Below, piece by piece: positions 35,862 through 48,578 of a stretch of 64,000 nt of DNA (the first letter of the stretch is position 1; every line of letters starts with the position of its first letter). The stretch comes from Botrytis cinerea B05.10 (lineage: Eukaryota > Ascomycota > Leotiomycetes > Helotiales > Sclerotiniaceae), in assembly GCF_000143535.2 (NCBI RefSeq), contig NC_037310.1, positions 1,550,001 to 1,614,000 on the forward strand. Direction: 5' to 3'. Below the pieces are notes generated by a model. The model ran no database searches and was not told the DNA's origin. It saw only the letters and a list, made by a program, of their open reading frames with translations. The translations under genes were made by a program, and so were the position numbers.

Positions 35862-36699
35862 AAAGGCCATATTTATGTACACGCGTATTATGGAAATGTT
35901 TATCGTTCGCGTACTTGTTTGGCTACAACACATCAGGATGATATAACTACATTGTGTTTTCTAGTATCTTGGAGAGTATACAATGGTGTCGGAGGTGCAG
36001 GTGCTTTGTTATTCAGGGCTTTGGCTTTGGGAATTAATCCGCAACATGCTTTTGTGGGCTTGTTGGTTGTATATATAGACCGGGTACAATGTTATCAAAA
36101 AAAAAATAATTTCGCGCGAAATTGTGAGATGTGTCGATGTGGATTTGTTGCTTGTCCTTTGTTGATTGGGATATAATGTCATGTGTTGAATTTTGGGTTT
36201 TGGAATCTTTGTCACTGGTTAGTTTGTTCATGCAGATAGATGATATGAGTAGTAGAAGAAGGGGGAAAGGGAGGGAATAGAAGAAGATGAAAATATATCA
36301 ATTAAATAAATATGTGTGTGTGTGTATATATATATCATAGACGATGTATTGCCTTTTTGAAAAAGAAAAGGAAAAAGGAAAAAGAAAGAGGTACATAGTT
36401 ATTTACAGAAGTGAAATTGGATATAACTCGAAGATTATCTGTTTTATAATCTCTCATAAGGAGGAACTTTAAGTTGTGATTATATAGCTGTTTCTATCTA
36501 GTATGATTGAGTGGATATATATATATATATACATCTACACTATCTGCTCTACTCTGCTCTACTCTGCTCTACTCTATGATAATTACACTTGATGTGATAT
36601 CTCGCTAAGAAAGAAGAAGGACTTTTCGTCTATAATACACGACTATTTAATTGCGCGGTAATGATTTATGCGCTCCCCCTACCTAGCACATACGTAACT
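35862..36699. other. Convergent intergenic region with microsatellites
   Basis: Contains TG/TA dinucleotide repeats near 36312-36335, another TA run near 36519-36530 and a CTCTGCTCTA decamer array near 36543-36576. No gene is seen. Confidence 0.65.
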
Positions 36700-38814
36700 C
36701 TATCCATCAAACACACCATGTTGCAATTCGACTCCGAATTGATCCTTTGCCAAAAACCTCATCTGTTTCTCAATATCATCCTCCATGCCTCCGCCCCATC
36801 CAAGCAATTGTCTAATTTTACTTCCCCAGAAAGCCACATCGGTACTCAACAATACAAATCTGAACAAGAGATGTTTCCACCCGTTAACCCATCTCTCCCT
36901 CCAACTCAAATCCTTGCTATCGACCAGACTACGCGATGCCCACGAACCCGTCATCTTGATGCGGTTAACAGGGGAGCCGAGGAATTGATTATTGCCTTGT
37001 ACAATACGCATATTGCGACCGATGAATAGGAGTTCACGGGGGAAATTTTCTTCTTCAGAGAGGACGTCTCGAATACCTTGACGGAGTCTCTCTTGGACTT
37101 CGTAGTGACGCTCGGCGGCTGTTTTGCCCTTGAGATCCTTGGTGATGCGATCCTTGGTGCTGTTGTCGCCACCGTCATATGGACGCATGAGAGTTGCTGA
37201 TGCGAAAAGATCGGGGGCCTTGACACCCCATGCAGATGTGATTTCGTTAAGTGAGGCATTGTCGAAGGTCATGATAGCTTTCCAGAATTGACAGTATTGG
37301 TGTCGGAAAGTTGGAGTCATGGATACGTATAGACCGTGATCGATTAGGACAAGTTCCGGTTGACCATTGGGCTGTCTTCGGATAAAAATATTTCCTGGAT
37401 GAGGATCGCAATGTACAACTCCCCAGAGGAACATTTGTGCGGAAAAGAGATCGACCATGGTAGTCATGACTTGTTTTAAACTGAGGCCTAGACCACCTTT
37501 GCCATTACGACCTCTCCATTCCGCATTACGATCAGGTTTGGGATTGTTGCTTGAGAGGATGTTTGGCGAGGGGGTTGACAGTGGGGTCCCTTTTGCCCCA
37601 GGAGAGCCTTTGCCATATCCGCCCAGCCAAGGGGCTGTCAAAGCTTCTTTGTCCCAAAGACGTACGCCTTCGATCCATTCTGTTGTCATGACTCGTTTCG
37701 AGGAAAGATCACGATATACCTTGGGAATATAAACACGACCGTTCAACCGTGGTTCACCTGCTACTAGTCCAGCCATCTGCTCTGAGTTGTTTGCTTCATT
37801 TACAAAGTCCGTTTCTAGCATTAAGCGCTCAGTAATATAAGGCACTAGGCTGTATAATGGAAGATCGAACCAATATGTGTATACTTTCATCACTACTCTG
37901 AAGATATCGTTAGCAAGATCCGGGATTTCCGAATGCTTTGAAATGCAAGAAACTCACTTGAAAGCCCACAGATCCCAACCAACTTGACTAGCAATCTCTC
38001 GTTTCTGAACCTTGATTGCTACTTCTCTCCCATCAGCCAACCTCGCCCAATGAACTTGCGCAACAGATGCTGAAGCTCTGGCCTTTGTTTCGATAATTCC
38101 ACTCCCAGGCTTATTTGTATAACTAACACCAAACACTTCCTCTGGACTTTTACCTCCAAAGTCTTCCCTGATAACCTTCTCTACGTCGTGCCACTCATTC
38201 TGCGGCGCATCATCGAACATTCTCGCAAACATTTTCTGGAATTCAGGAGGCAAGACTGCACTTTGCATAGCAATTGCTTGTCCAATTTTCAAATACAATC
38301 CTCCATTTTGGTGTAGCAGATTGAACATCCTCTCAGCATTCCTCCTGTGCAAGTCCGTAATGTCACCCCCAAGAATCGGATTTGGTCTAAAATTAAGCTT
38401 ATAATCGATCGCCACCAATATACCCAAGCCGAACGTTCGCAATGATCTGGTAATAGAGGATGCGTATAGTTGTGTGTCTATGAGATAGGCTATGCCTGTC
38501 GCCGCCGAGACATATAGTAATCTTCGTCCCCATTTTATGGTTCGAGGATATAGCTTTGGCGGGGCAGCCTTTCCCAAAGATGCTGGCGAAGGAGGGACGA
38601 AAGGTTGATATCTTTGCGCATGGACTAAACGTTGGGGGACCTTTGAGTATACATGATATCCAATGGCTTCCGTCTTCGGTCGAATTAAAAATTGACTTGA
38701 TTGTTGTCGTGCCTGGCGGGATATTTGGTGTGTGGAAGAGAATGTATTGAATAACGACTTGTTACATGATGGTACAATGAGCCCCGACCTCCTGCCTGCA
38801 TTTCGCAGGTACAT
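36700..38814 (-). CDS. Mitochondrial ABC1/UbiB kinase-like protein (ADCK1 / Cqd2-Mcp2 type)
   Basis: Model: complement of 36700..37897 and 37958..38814, with one 60-bp intron, 684 residues. The first 60 residues are basic, Ser/Gln-rich and without acidic residues until about 48, a likely mitochondrial targeting sequence; a hydrophobic segment follows at about 98-115. UbiB-family hallmarks are KIGQ (176-179), the Ala-rich loop variant ASASVAQVH (247-255), VAIKVQ with Lys268, HCDPHPGNIF (448-457) and LIDHG with metal-binding Asp472. A Pro/Ser/Gly-rich insert (about 375-420) sits between the kinase lobes. The family regulates mitochondrial lipid and coenzyme Q distribution; this member is closest in layout to the ADCK1/Cqd2 branch rather than Coq8, by my reading. 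Kinase activity is unproven. Confidence 0.88.
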
Positions 38815-41537
38815 GGCTACGTTGAAAGGCCGACGTGAATGGAATACATAGAGGAAGCAAAAAGTTCAATATTCGATGACGATAATATAAGGAAAAGTAT
38901 CAGCTAGTTCCCACCGTTATCGTTGATAAGAAATCAGGTTGTGTTAACCCCGCGCCGTCCCGTTTCCCGGCTTTACTAAGCGGCTCGGTCGAGTTGACAT
39001 ATCCTTTGATGATGGAGGCTCCACGGTTTCTCCTTGGATTTTCTTAGCATTATTGGCAACGAGGATGAAGATGGAGATGGAGATGGAGATGCTTCCAATA
39101 GCAAATGGCTGAAGAATGGGGGGGTGGTCGGTTGTGTCCTTTCGAGAAATCATCATCGAATACGAAGGACAAAGGAAGGGCCGTCACTACTCACAACTCA
39201 TTACCCAGTGCGTTCTACCAGATCCTCCTCCTTCACATATCATCATCTCGTATAATATTGGTATTTGCACGACCAGTTTGTATGTCAACTCATCACGCAA
39301 CCCATCACGCAACTCATCACGCAACCCATCAAACAAACAAACCATCAAACAAACCACCAGCGCCAGGAAAAGACCACCCGCCGGCAATTGAGCACATCCA
39401 TATTGTACTCTGTATGATCGTCCCGGGATTTTATGCGGAAGGGGGAATGTTACAACTTGCGAGGACCGTGTTTGAAGGGGCCCAGGACTTTCCACCCATG
39501 GGAAATGTTGAGAATGGATTGTGATTATTGGCAATTCATTTATTATGTGCCCCCGCCTCATACTAGAGCACTATCAGAGCAAATGCATGCCTCCACCGAA
39601 GCGACTGCCGTCACCCTTTAGGTTCAAAGACGCATTAATTCGAGATTATGCACTGCTAGGTCCTTGGTAGATTCTTGGTAGGTCTTCTCGGTGGATGCTT
39701 ATTCTGATTCCTCGTTTCGATTCTCGGCGATTGATCTATTAGGGAGGTGGCTATCGACGAGCAGCTTCACACGCACTCACCACCAAGATTACGATAGACT
39801 CGAGAGAATAGAGAGGGGGTTAGTATACTGGAGTGATAGACTCCAATGGCCCGAGAAAAAGCAAAGGCACAGCAGAACTAAATATAAACTTGAATGATTT
39901 GCATATCCATCGCATATCCATCGCATGTCCATCGCACAGAAACAATAGCTCCAGCTTCGGATGTATAACTTTAGATGTCGCATGAAGCGTTTGAAGATCC
40001 TCATAATGTCTCTGGAAACGAATGTCCACGCGGAGATTTAGTTTGTTACAGCGAAACCGTGTGCCAGGAAGGTGTGAGCCAGCCAGCCAGGGAGTTCATG
40101 TGTTCAAGGGAGGTGGTGAGCATTCAATTCTCGTGCTCTTCTTTCTCATGCTCTCCATGAAGTAGGTAAGCGGTGGGCAATTGATACTGCGAATACTGCG
40201 AATACTGCGAATACTGCGAACATCACAAATCCTATTCGCAAGATCCTCTTTTCTTCCTTTCCTTTCCTTTCCTTGCCTTCTCCTCGCCCTCCCCTCCCTC
40301 CCCTCCCCTCCCTTCCCCATATTATCTATCTATCTAGTACCTGCCATTCATACCAGCGTGTCTCCATTTTATCGCCCTCGGCTCATTGTCATCTGCATAA
40401 TCGACCGCAATCAAGCTGCCTTGATAAATTTCCGAGAAAGAGAAGCTGTCGTGGTCTTGTTCTCCTTCTTCTTTAGAATAAAGTGCCATATGCATCCTTC
40501 CATACATACCCAGCACACAACCAAGATCAACTTTAACCAGCGGGGCTGAGCAATTCACAATTCACAATTCACAATTCATCACGAGAATACCATACCATAC
40601 TATTGCTCTGCGGAGTACAGAATCCTTCCTATGCAGCGTGTACAGTAGTTCGAGACGAGACGCTTTTGAACGGCGCGAACCCTTCCCCCCTCACAGCCAG
40701 GGACGGACAATCATAATCTGAAACGCGCATAAGATTGAGACAGAAAATTCCCACCACATGGAATGAAAAGACTGACATGACAGTCTGAAAGATCTGAAAG
40801 ATTGAAAGACCATCATCGTCCGTTCCGGTACAGTCCAATATTCGAGGATTGCAAAACATACACCACTTCCTGCACACTTGTCTCTACCATCCTCCCTCCG
40901 ACTCTTATCCAAGATTACGATTTTTCACTTACACAGCCTTTGAAATCTCGGAAGAATTGAATCTTGGCTGAAGTCGAGACCAATTGAATCCCACTCCACG
41001 CGATATCCCTTCAAGGTTCTGCTGCACTGCTTGCCTTTAACCTTCGCTTTAAACCTACAACGACATAGTCCGAGGAACCGTTCTTGGAAGGCGTGGGCTA
41101 TCAACGCTCTTAACCTTGCTTTTCCCAGAAGCCAAAGTCAATCCTAATCACAATCTACAAAAAACACATGTACTTTGGCTGCTGCCCATCTCTTTTCCCT
41201 AGTCCCCGCCTGCTTCTAGTCTCTCAGAAAAGGTTATTGTAGGGAGGAAACTACAACAGCGACAGCAACATCAACGTCCATTGATCCGGTCTTTGTCGTC
41301 CAATTTATGACTTAATTCACTGAAATCGTATTCCATTTATCGATGTCTAGTCAGGAGTGGGGAATTAAGGACAACAATAATCATCACAATCGACGAATTG
41401 AGAACTTGAGACTTGAGGTACATTCCGCGACAACATCACCTGGACACCCTTTGATCGAAAGTTCCTCGATACTCGCCGCGTCTTAAAGACGCTGGCACTT
41501 CCATTTTTTACGCACCAGCATAGCACAGGACAACAAA
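38815..41537. other. Long divergent intergenic region (2.7 kb), no gene seen
   Basis: Promoters of the ABC1-like (minus) and PalI-like (plus) genes. It includes CATCACGCAAC repeats (39285-39335), GAATACTGC repeats (40186-40220), CCTTT repeats near 40257 and ACAATTC repeats near 40552-40578. The last 600 bp before 41538 are pyrimidine-biased and could be a long 5' leader. Confidence 0.6.
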
Positions 41538-43960
41538 ATGTTAAGACCGGCGACTCCGTTGTCGCTTTTGCTGCTCGCTGCATTTGCATGCTTGCTCGTA
41601 TCAATTCTCTCGACTCCTATAATCAAGTCGATACCATTGGCCTCTTTCGATGGAGTTCAGTTTGGAGTCTTTGGTTTTTGTAAAGGAAGCACTTGTAGCA
41701 ATGTTGAAATTGGGTATAGTACTGGTAAGTTTTAATTCTCGAATGCATACTCTTTCTATACATGCTTCCGCGCAATGGGTACTTTAGCATACCAAGCACA
41801 GCACTGATAGCAAATAATTATTTAGAAAGTCTTTACGATGAAACTCAATCAGCTACATTCGATCTCTCTACAAAGACTAGATCAACATTATCTGCTATTC
41901 TCATTATCCACCCGGTAGCTGCGCTATTCACACTTATCATGCTAATCTTAGCCATCGCCGCCCACTTCCATGCACCGTCACATTCCCCTCGATACCTGTT
42001 GGGAATATTCATACTGAGCATCTTAACTTTGATTCTCACCTTACTCGCATTCCTCATCGATGTTCTACTCTTCGTACCTCACATGGCATGGGGCTCATAT
42101 GTTGTGCTCGCCGCCACAATCATTATTGCCGCAAGTGGTGTTGTGTCATGCGCTATGCGCCGAACGCTGGTTAGTAGAAAAGCAAGGAAGCGCCGCATTG
42201 AGGAGAACGCAGAGATGAATGGGGAAAATTTCTACAACCGTCAAGGAACTGAAACAATCTCTCCGGTCGCCACTGACACCAGCATTTCGAAAAATCCGGC
42301 CAACGAGAAATTACCAACATTTGCTACATTTGATGCGAATAACAATGAACGCACTAGTGACGAACGGATACCTCTGACTACAAGAACCCCAACAACGGAA
42401 AACTCTCCTACCAATGTCCCTGGTGGATCTATTAGGAGCCAGGGAATGGACGGTTACAACGGACCACAATCAGGTACCCCATCTATGGATCAATACGGAA
42501 ACCCAATTCCGATGATGCCGATGATGCCGCAAGTAGGAAATGCATACGGTATGCGAAACCGTGACCAATCTGCCGGGCCACCAGGACAGGCATTGAGCCA
42601 CCAGTATTCTAACACTTCCATGAATTCGAGAGGGCGAGGTGGAATGCCACCAGGGCCACCAGGAAGAGGTGGTTATGGACCACCAAGGGGTGGATATAGA
42701 GGAGGTTATGGGGGCCCTCCACCAGGCCCAAACCGTGGAGGGTATGGCTATGGCCAACCAAGAGGGGGTTATGGTCCGAGAGGGGGGTATGGTCCGAGAG
42801 GCGGTGGTTACCCAGGCCCGTACAGAGGAGGGATGAACAACGGAATGATGGCGATGGGTAACGGTGGAAGAGCGCCTCCGCCCGGATATGACAGCCGAGG
42901 ACCTTCTGATCCTTCGGCGCCTATTGGTGGATTCAGGGATGCTTCTCCGGCGCCTCCGGGTGGATATATTGCATATAGACCAGACGAAATAAGACCTAGT
43001 AGCTTACCTCGTGCCGAATCACCTCCGCCTTTGGACGATTTGGAAAATTCGGAAAATGCTGGCATGGTTGGACAGGCGATCGAAATGGTTAGTAGTATAT
43101 CGCCTTGAAACATTGATGATACTAATTTGGCATTAGGATGCGACAACCGGAAGTCCGTCACATCCCCCTCCAGGGTTTGTCGGGCAATTCGGCAATCTTA
43201 GAGACAGTGATGGTGATGTCGCTGGAATGGTGGGGCTACAACAGCAAAAAATACAGCAAAAGCATGAGACTTTGATCAGTGAAACGAGTCAGTATAGCCA
43301 AGACGAGTAAGTGATCTTCCATCATTGAGTCGCCAAGTTTCTAATGTGGTCAGATATATACCACCAAGACAAGTATGGGGACAGCAAGCAGGTAGATCAT
43401 CACCTCTGAACCCTGCATCCCAACCTGTCGAACCTCCTCCTAGCGATTCTACTCACAAACGAGAAAACTCGAATGATAATTATTACGAAGACGTTGACCC
43501 ACGTTTTGCCGATCCAGCTCCAGCTCCAGCTCTAGCTCCAGCGACAAAGTCGTCTCTGACAATTCCCGCCGCCATGAATCTTGCTGCACATCCGTTGAAT
43601 AACCATTATGATCCTAACACTCACCTTCAACCAAATCCTTTAAGCAACTTAGATGGCAACAACTCTTACAATTCTTTAGAAGAGCTTCAGTCGGGGCAGC
43701 GCTCTCCAGCTGAATCTGAGAGATCTACTTTTACGTCAGTGTCACAACGAGGGATCAATCCCAGATGGAACGGAGGCGCTAGTGGCTACGCGGGACCTCC
43801 AATGCCGAATAGGAGGGCTGTCCCTCGACGCGAGGACGTTCTCTTGAATGACAATCCAGACTTCGCCTTGCCTACTGGTCGTGGTGGTCGAGGACCGCCT
43901 CGCGTCATGCGTGGTGGCATGATACCAAATTCTGCCTATCCAGGTGCCAGCGCTCTTTGA
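41538..43960 (+). CDS. palI: pH-response regulator PalI/Rim9
   Basis: Exons 41538..41724, 41826..43087, 43137..43306 and 43354..43960 give 741 residues. PalI/Rim9 is a plasma-membrane protein that helps place the PalH alkaline-pH sensor, feeding the PacC pathway. The topology matches: a first hydrophobic segment at about residues 8-30, an extracellular loop with a Cys pair in GFCKGSTCSNVEIGYST, then three more membrane segments between about 80 and 170 (starting STLSAILIIHPVAALF). The long cytoplasmic tail has Gly/Arg/Pro-rich repeats (RGGYGPP-type, about residues 355-425) and ends in a Pro/Ser/Asn-rich, disordered region. Introns are 101, 49 and 47 bp. The acceptor at 41825 was picked because it gives GYSTESLYDET in frame; an upstream in-frame ATG at 41762 is intronic. 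Confidence 0.9.
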
Positions 43961-44783
43961 ATTTGGCATTATTTATTTTCAGAATTTTTTTCCGCCGTTG
44001 CCCTTCTCATTTTACAGTTTCCCCTACTTCATGACCTCATCAAATCGACTCGTAAATAATGCCACTGTTTTTTTTTTTCCTTTGTCGATATAGAGTCGCA
44101 CGACCCACGGCGTTTTGGTTCTTTCAAACCTGTAAAGCATACATTTTATGAGATGCACAGTCATTTTGGGCTAACCAGTATCGCCGCCTTGTTCTTTTGT
44201 TCATATAATGGCTCCACACTTTGTGATTCATTTTCGACGATTGTTTAACAGCAATTTTGTGTAGCAAGCCTTACATTTTGGCCTCTGCTTTAGGAGTTAG
44301 TCTTTTGCATTCAAGCGGATTTGGGCAGGAAACTTTGGGCCGCGTAAGGCTAGATGGTCGTTGGGCTATGGGTGGTTGGTCAAAAATGGTGATCAAATGA
44401 AATGAAGTTCTGGCGCACAGCAGTTAATATGACTAGGGAGTGCAGAATGTGAGGTTGAGGGAGGTGGCAGGATTGAAAGAGCTTCACACATTATCGTGGG
44501 TGAGATGGCTATAGATTCTACAGACACAGACAAAGACACGTGAATACTTTAGCTAGTAGAGAATTAAATGAACCTTTCAGATATTAAAAATTACATCAAT
44601 ATGAATGATTCTACTCTCACGTGAATGATTTTAAACCCAGTGAGCACACTGGTTTTTTGCCCGTCGGGCTTGTGTGATACAAATACAAGTACAAGTACAA
44701 GTGCAAGTAGGCAGGTAGGTAGGTACTAAGTGAGTGATGCATAACATGATAGGGGGCTCGGAGCAAAGCGCGTCATTAGTGGC

Positions 44784-44930
44784 ATGTATGATATGTATGA
44801 TATGTATGATATGTATGATATGTATGATATGTATGATATGTATGATATGTATGATATGTATGATATGTATGATATGTATGATATGTATGATATGTATGAT
44901 ATGTATGATATGTATGATATGTATGATATG
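44784..44930. repeat. 9-bp tandem array (ATGTATGAT)n
   Basis: About 16 perfect copies. A 9-bp unit keeps frames open on both strands, producing spurious Met-Ile-Cys and His-Ile-Ile open frames. Confidence 0.97.
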
Positions 44931-45479
44931 ATGTGTATGAGGAAAATTAGACATGTACAAATTGATGATTGGTAGTGGTAGTGGTTGTGATTGATGGTTA
45001 TGATGGTTATGGGAGGAGATGTTTCTATATAAATCTTCTATGGTATGTATGTATGGCATTATACATTGGGTTTGGGCGAATGGTGCGTGTGTGCATCATG
45101 TAGGTGCGGGTTTGGGGGGGTTTTGGTGGGTGGATTTGAGGGTTTGTGCATTACGGGGTTGGCTGTGTGTGTGTGTGTGTGAGGCTCGAGTGATGGGATG
45201 TGATGGGATGTGATGGGATGTGATGTGAGAGGGAGGATGAGGATCGAGACATGGAAAATCAAAAAAAAAAAAAAAAAATCAAAAAAATCAAAAAAATAAA
45301 AAAAATCAGAAAGAAGTCGAGAGAGGGAGATGGTTTGGGGAAGATAGATGGATGATAGATGGATGAATGAATGAATGGATGGATGGATGGATGGATGGAT
45401 GGGAGATAGGGGGTTATTATATGATATATTAGTTATTATTATGTTGTGTTATCGCGGTAGGTAGGTAGGTAGGTAGGTA

Positions 45480-45568
45480 GGTATGAGTATGAGTATGAGT
45501 ATGAGTATGAGTATGAGTATGAGTATGAGTATGAGTATGAGTATGAGTATGAGTATGAGTATGAGTAT
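45480..45568. repeat. 6-bp tandem array (GTATGA)n
   Basis: About 14 copies of GTATGA, preceded immediately by GTAG tetramers. It lies 550 bp from the 9-bp array built from similar letters (TATGAT). Confidence 0.97.
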
Positions 45569-48500
45569 GTAGATCCGTAAGTAAGCATGAGCATTAATAA
45601 TAATAAGAGGAAATCTTATTGATACAGGTAACTTATTAACTCTACGGAGTACCTAGTTATCACTATACTATACTAGTAAATTTAAATATATGAGAGGTGT
45701 TACGGATTGATTGCGTGGTGATTTTATATAACTATATATATATATATGAATGAATGAATGAATGAATGGATGGATGGATGAATGGATGATGTTACATAAT
45801 GAGGAGTGAGTGAGTGAGTGAGTGAGTGAGTGTTGTTGTTAATCACAAAGTGAAATTCTGGATAATTTACAGATTTATTTAGAAAAAGGAAGAAGGAGAA
45901 GGAGAAGGAGAAGAAGGAGAAGAAGAAGAAGATTTTATGATAATTTACCAAGTTGTATAGTTCCTCGTATTATTAGTTATGTTACCTAGTCATATCATAT
46001 CAGCCTCGAGAGAAAAAGAAGTCAGAAGTCAGAAGTCAGAAGTCAGAAGTCAGAGGAGAGAGAAAAGAGTCCAGTCCAGTCCAGTCCAGAGGAGTCTGTC
46101 TGTACAGTGTACAGCGTACAGTGTACAAAGTATCCAGACACACATACATACAGATACCTACTACTCTTACCTAGGCATTCAAGATGAAACATCTGCAAGT
46201 CGGAAAATCCGCGAGTCAAACCATGCAATCCATCCATGCAATCCATGTAAGATGTTTCTTTGGTGTGTTCCTGACCCCTGGATCTAGCCTCGAAGATGTT
46301 TAGTTTGTTCGGCCTGGGGAGGTTTCGTTTCTAGGTGGTTTGGAATTGGTAGGTTTCTCCACCTCCTCTTCCTCCTCCCCTGTTTTTTTTTTCTTTGGGT
46401 GCATTCCACACACGCTATTTTTTTATTTTTTTGGTCTACGTAAGGGTTCTGAAAAGTTTCCGATTTGGAGACTTCGGGGGATTACCTTGCCTTGTGGATT
46501 GGATTGCTGGGGTTGGGGGGGGTTTTTTCTCCTAGTGTAGGGATGGATAGATCTGGGTTTGGGTGGATGGATGGATGGGTGGATGGAATTTGTTTGGAGG
46601 TGTATGTATGTATGTATGGATGTATGGATCGATCATTGGTTTTGGTATCATTGTACTGTATTGCATTGTGTTGTAATGCAATGTAGAGGCAGGGAGGATT
46701 GTCCATGATTGGTTTTTCCGTGGCGTTTACTTGCTTCCATGTGTTTTGGAGCCCCTGATATTGGTGAGTGGTGAGTGGTGAGTGGTGTATTGTGTATTGT
46801 GTATTGTGTATTGTGTTGTATTGTGCACCTATCACTTGCGTCTTGTGGTACGGCACTAGGCATGACGGACGGGTTTTGTGATGGGTCGGAGGATAGAGGG
46901 GATTTTGAGAAATGATCGCTGTGGAATTGTGGGTGGGAAGGGGGAGGGGAGGAGGGGGTTTAAATAATATATGGATGGGGGATGGATGGGGGATGGATCG
47001 TGGTTTGCATGAATGGGATAGAATGGGATGAACAATTGAATCGTGGAATCATGGATACTTGAATACTTGGATCGATGGATACTTGAAATACTTGGATACT
47101 TGAAATACTTGGATACTTGGATACTTGCTTGCCATTCTCCCACTTCTACGTGATCAATGGTGATACCTGAAGAATATCTAGGTGGATGAAGGAACGATAA
47201 TAAGAAGAGCTCATCATAATGTGACCGACCTGCGTACCGACTGTGTACCTCCCTCCCTATTGATCTGTCCATCGTCTCTCTTCATGCCACTTTTGTATCG
47301 ATGTACGCGAGGAGTATCTTGTGTCTGAATGTCATCAACAATACCATCATCCTGCCCATCTACTTACTGCCTTGCGACTCATATCTTGGACATCGTCGAC
47401 TGCATCCCTTCGCCCTGGCCCTCCTCGTATACTATGATGCATCGTACTCCTGTCAATCAAATCTAATATCCACTCGTCACCGGTCTACTTGCCATACCTC
47501 GTAATTGCATCGACGCAGCTCATCTAACTACATCGACCTCGACATCGACCATACTTCGTCAATATCCCGCGCATCAATCTCCATATTCGATTTCTCCCGA
47601 TTGGGGATCCAGACATTATTCTCATACGTTAGTTCTCTCCTCGAGCATCTACCAGCATAGCACTGCCTACCCCTTCATTCATTTCAGCTGGAAGGGCAGA
47701 GGGCAAAGAGCAGCTAAACCGCCAAACGAGCAAGCTAGCGACGAGCATTGCATGGGACAGTTTGGACCGTTACAGCCTTATCAAGGATCTCCCGAATCAA
47801 AATTGGAGCAAACAGGACCCATCTGATACTGACATCGTTGCCGGACGGGTATGTTGATTTGACCTCGATGCTCTTTTCTTTTATTTGCAAATCAATTGAT
47901 TCAAGCCGGATGCCTTTTCTTCATCTCGCCATATCACCAAGATTCATGCAATACGGCCGCCTGCTTTAACGTCCCATTTTAGATGCAAAGGTCAGAGGGA
48001 GAAGCAGAAGAAAGCGGTCCGTAGTTCGTCTTACAAGTTATAAGTTAAGAAGAGCCTCGGGTCTGCTCGAGAAACAGAACAATTGGATCCCATTGCATTG
48101 CATTTCATTTTCACCCCCAAAAGACTGCGAAAGAGAGAGTGAGAGATCGAGAGAACGAGAGAGCCAGCGCGAGAAGAGAGAGAGTAGCGAGATAATTCAG
48201 ATCATAATTCATTCAAAAGTAATTCGCAATCTCAATTCATCAATCTCAATTCATCAATCTCACTGCCGGACCTTTTTATTATTCTCGACATTCTATTTTA
48301 CGTTGCAGCCCGACACTCACTCTCTTCCGTCTTCCTCAACCTTTTACCCATCCATCTTCTTCCAAGCCTTGTATTTCTCCATAATCCATTTTATTAATGA
48401 TTAGCAAGGCCTACAGGGAAATTTAATTCCAGAACCCCCCATCCATTCGTTCACCCTTTTCTTCCAATTTCAATTCAATTAAAAGTCTATTCACCACACA

Positions 48501-48578
48501 ATACGAATCGATCAAATCAAGCCTTCCCTGTCAATTCTGCGACAAACACTCTCGCTCCCATTAAATCGAACCTCCACG

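Larger units (their letters stand above)
43961..48578. other. Very long intergenic region (4.6 kb) dominated by microsatellites
   Basis: Between two plus-strand genes. It contains a 9-bp array (44784-44930), GTAG and GTATGA arrays (45455-45568), poly-A/TCAAAAAA runs near 45260-45310, GATG/GAATG repeats at 45340-45400 and 45745-45790, GAGT repeats near 45803-45832, GTCAGAA repeats at 46020-46053 and a GGATACTTG(AA) array near 47050-47130. The final kilobase before 48579 looks like leader sequence. No gene is supported. Confidence 0.65.

Noticed and set aside
41762..41825. ATG at 41762 as the start of a separate gene
   Set aside because: It is within an intron of the PalI gene; the acceptor at 41825 joins the first membrane segment to the rest in phase.
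44631..45059. Long open frames of Met-Ile-Cys (plus) and His-Ile-Ile (minus) repeats
   Set aside because: They are translations of a 9-bp microsatellite, open on both strands by construction.
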